Assembly: GCA_945889325.1 (NCBI GenBank)
Contig: CAMDBH010000024.1
Location: 1-43,558, forward strand
DNA: 43,558 nucleotides
Reading direction: 5' to 3'
Origin: Klebsiella pneumoniae
GTDB lineage: Bacteria; Myxococcota_A; UBA9042
Below, one piece after another: positions 42,641 through 43,558 of the stretch. The notes under the pieces were generated by a model. It ran no database searches, was not told the origin of the DNA, and saw only the letters and a list, made by a program, of their open reading frames with translations. Made by a program: the position numbers and the translations under genes. The stretch's first letter is position 1. Every line of letters begins with the position of its first letter.

Positions 42641-43558
42641 CTACTTATCAGTCGCCTGATAGACGCCAGACCAGCCGGATTCGGGTGCGTCGATGCAAAA
42701 CGCGCGGGCACGGCCACGCAGAACCGCCGCCGGACCATCGGTGGGCAGCGCCTGCAGCGCGACGTCAAAGTGCCCTGCGGCCTCCGAAAACGACCGCGCG
42801 CGATAGGCGGCAAGCCCTTGGGCATACGCGGCCATACACGCTGCTTGGGCGGCTGACACGTCGTCGAGTTCGGCTACAAGTTCAAAAATGCGGACTGCGT
42901 TTTGCTTGCCCTGCACTTGCAGCAAGTCGACTTCCCGTCCAGCGAGGCGACCCTCAGTAGCCAACCACGTCGCTTCGCTGCAAAGGATGCGGGTGCCGTA
43001 GATCTTGTTGGCGCTTTCCAAACGCGAAGCCAAATTGACGGCGTCGCCGATCACTGTGTAATCTTGGCCCGTTCCGCCGCCTACCGTGCCGACGATCATG
43101 TCGCCGGTGTTGATGCCCACGCGGATATCCAACGCGGGCCAGTTGCCACCGCGAAAACGCGGCGCTAACTGACCCATGGCTTTTTGCTGTATCAGCGCCG
43201 ATTTGCAAGCGCGCAGCGCGTGGTCCGGCCGCGGAATCGGCGCGCCAAAGAACGCCATCACGTTGTCACCGATAAACTTGTCGACGGTACCGCCGGTTGC
43301 GGCGATCGCGCCGCTGAGTTCGGTCAGGCAGGCGTTGAGCACTTCGACGACTTCTTCCGGCGGATGGGTTTCGGCAAAAGTGGTGAAGCGAGCCAGATCG
43401 CTAAACATCACCGTCATTTCACGGCGTTCGCCGCCCGGACTTTGGGCTTCTGGATGGGCAAGCAAATAGTCCACAACTTCAGGCGCCAAGTACTTTTTGA
43501 AAGTGAACTTGATGCGATCCCGCTCGCGCAACCCTTCAATCATGCGGTTAAAAGTCGC
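42641..43558 (-). CDS. class III adenylate/guanylate cyclase (5' end outside window)
   Basis: At least 305 residues of a class III cyclase that makes cAMP (or cGMP). The frame is open through the right edge (ATFNRMIEGLRERDRIKF), so the ATG at 43543 is internal and the N-terminal sensor or membrane part is missing. Visible are the GLRERDRIKFTFKKYLAPEVVDYLL linker, the first metal Asp in VMFSDLARFTTFAE, the substrate Lys and second Asp in DKFIGDNVMAFFGAP, and GGGTGQDYTVIGDAVNLASRLES with the adenine-selecting Asp and the transition-state Asn/Arg. All catalytic positions look intact. The C-terminus has a TPR-like helix pair (AYAQGLAAYRARSFSEAAGHFDVALQALP). It converges with the giant Cys-repeat gene, 15 bp between stops. 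Confidence 0.9.
   Translation of the reverse strand, partial: ATFNRMIEGLRERDRIKFTFKKYLAPEVVDYLLAHPEAQSPGGERREMTVMFSDLARFTTFAETHPPEEVVEVLNACLTELSGAIAATGGTVDKFIGDNVMAFFGAPIPRPDHALRACKSALIQQKAMGQLAPRFRGGNWPALDIRVGINTGDMIVGTVGGGTGQDYTVIGDAVNLASRLESANKIYGTRILCSEATWLATEGRLAGREVDLLQVQGKQNAVRIFELVAELDDVSAAQAACMAAYAQGLAAYRARSFSEAAGHFDVALQALPTDGPAAVLRGRARAFCIDAPESGWSGVYQATDK

Noticed and set aside
42641..43558. Direct functional link between the adenylate cyclase and the cNMP-like domain of the PilT-type ATPase
   Set aside because: They are about 27 kb apart with no shared operon, and the cNMP domain may not bind ligand; the link is only suggestive.

Overview
The window is protein-dense, moderately GC-rich bacterial chromosome with a didermal (Gram-negative) gene set: a TonB-dependent outer-membrane receptor, ExbB/ExbD/TonB, many lipoproteins and a type IV pilus-type ATPase. 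Several features point to Myxococcota or a related former deltaproteobacterial lineage. These are two giant lipoproteins built from CDD-x-N-x-CT-x-D-x-C repeats (as in slime-mould repeats), DUF4215-like and MopE-like 'CDGLDNDCNG' motifs, 'CTDGVDNNGNGKIDC' repeats, and a CcmE with Cys in place of the haem-binding His. The phylum is inferred from gene content only. I saw no rRNA, tRNA, CRISPR array, insertion sequence or phage gene, and no convincing rho-independent terminator.

Left part (1-8.7 kb): a ZIP-type metal transporter faces a plus-strand operon made of a TonB-dependent receptor, two lipoproteins of unrecognised family, ExbB, ExbD, TonB and a small lipoprotein, followed closely by folD. 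The divergent promoter region holds two copies of a 7-1-7 palindrome (TGCAACT-n-AGTTGCA) with the geometry of a Fur/Zur/Mur-family operator. The whole block is therefore best read as a metal-responsive, self-energised uptake locus. It is the best candidate here for an undescribed system.

Middle-left (8.7-15.2 kb): a minus-strand tetR and C45/acyltransferase-family Ntn-hydrolase pair, with two tandem operators over the tetR promoter; divergently gcvT, gcvH and a DCC-family thiol oxidoreductase; then a minus-strand PilT-like ATPase carrying extra cyclic-nucleotide-binding-like and MshEN-like N-terminal domains.

Centre (15.3-29.1 kb), all minus strand: a 1718-aa Cys-rich lipoprotein with three LamG-like domains, a PP2C phosphatase, dapA, a HEAT-repeat secreted protein, and a translationally coupled pair of M16 peptidase homologues. 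The first M16 is catalytic (HxxEH); the second lacks the zinc site.

Right (29.2-43.6 kb): on the plus strand, a membrane-anchored TPR protein with a polytopic GT-C-like protein, a LON-domain protein, two oligopeptide-type ABC ATPases with no permease, and a small membrane protein. On the minus strand, ccmE and a two-domain NTF2-like lipoprotein. Then a second giant Cys-repeat protein (plus), ending against a class III adenylate cyclase (minus) that runs off the right edge. The only gene-free stretch over 300 bases is 37724-38086.
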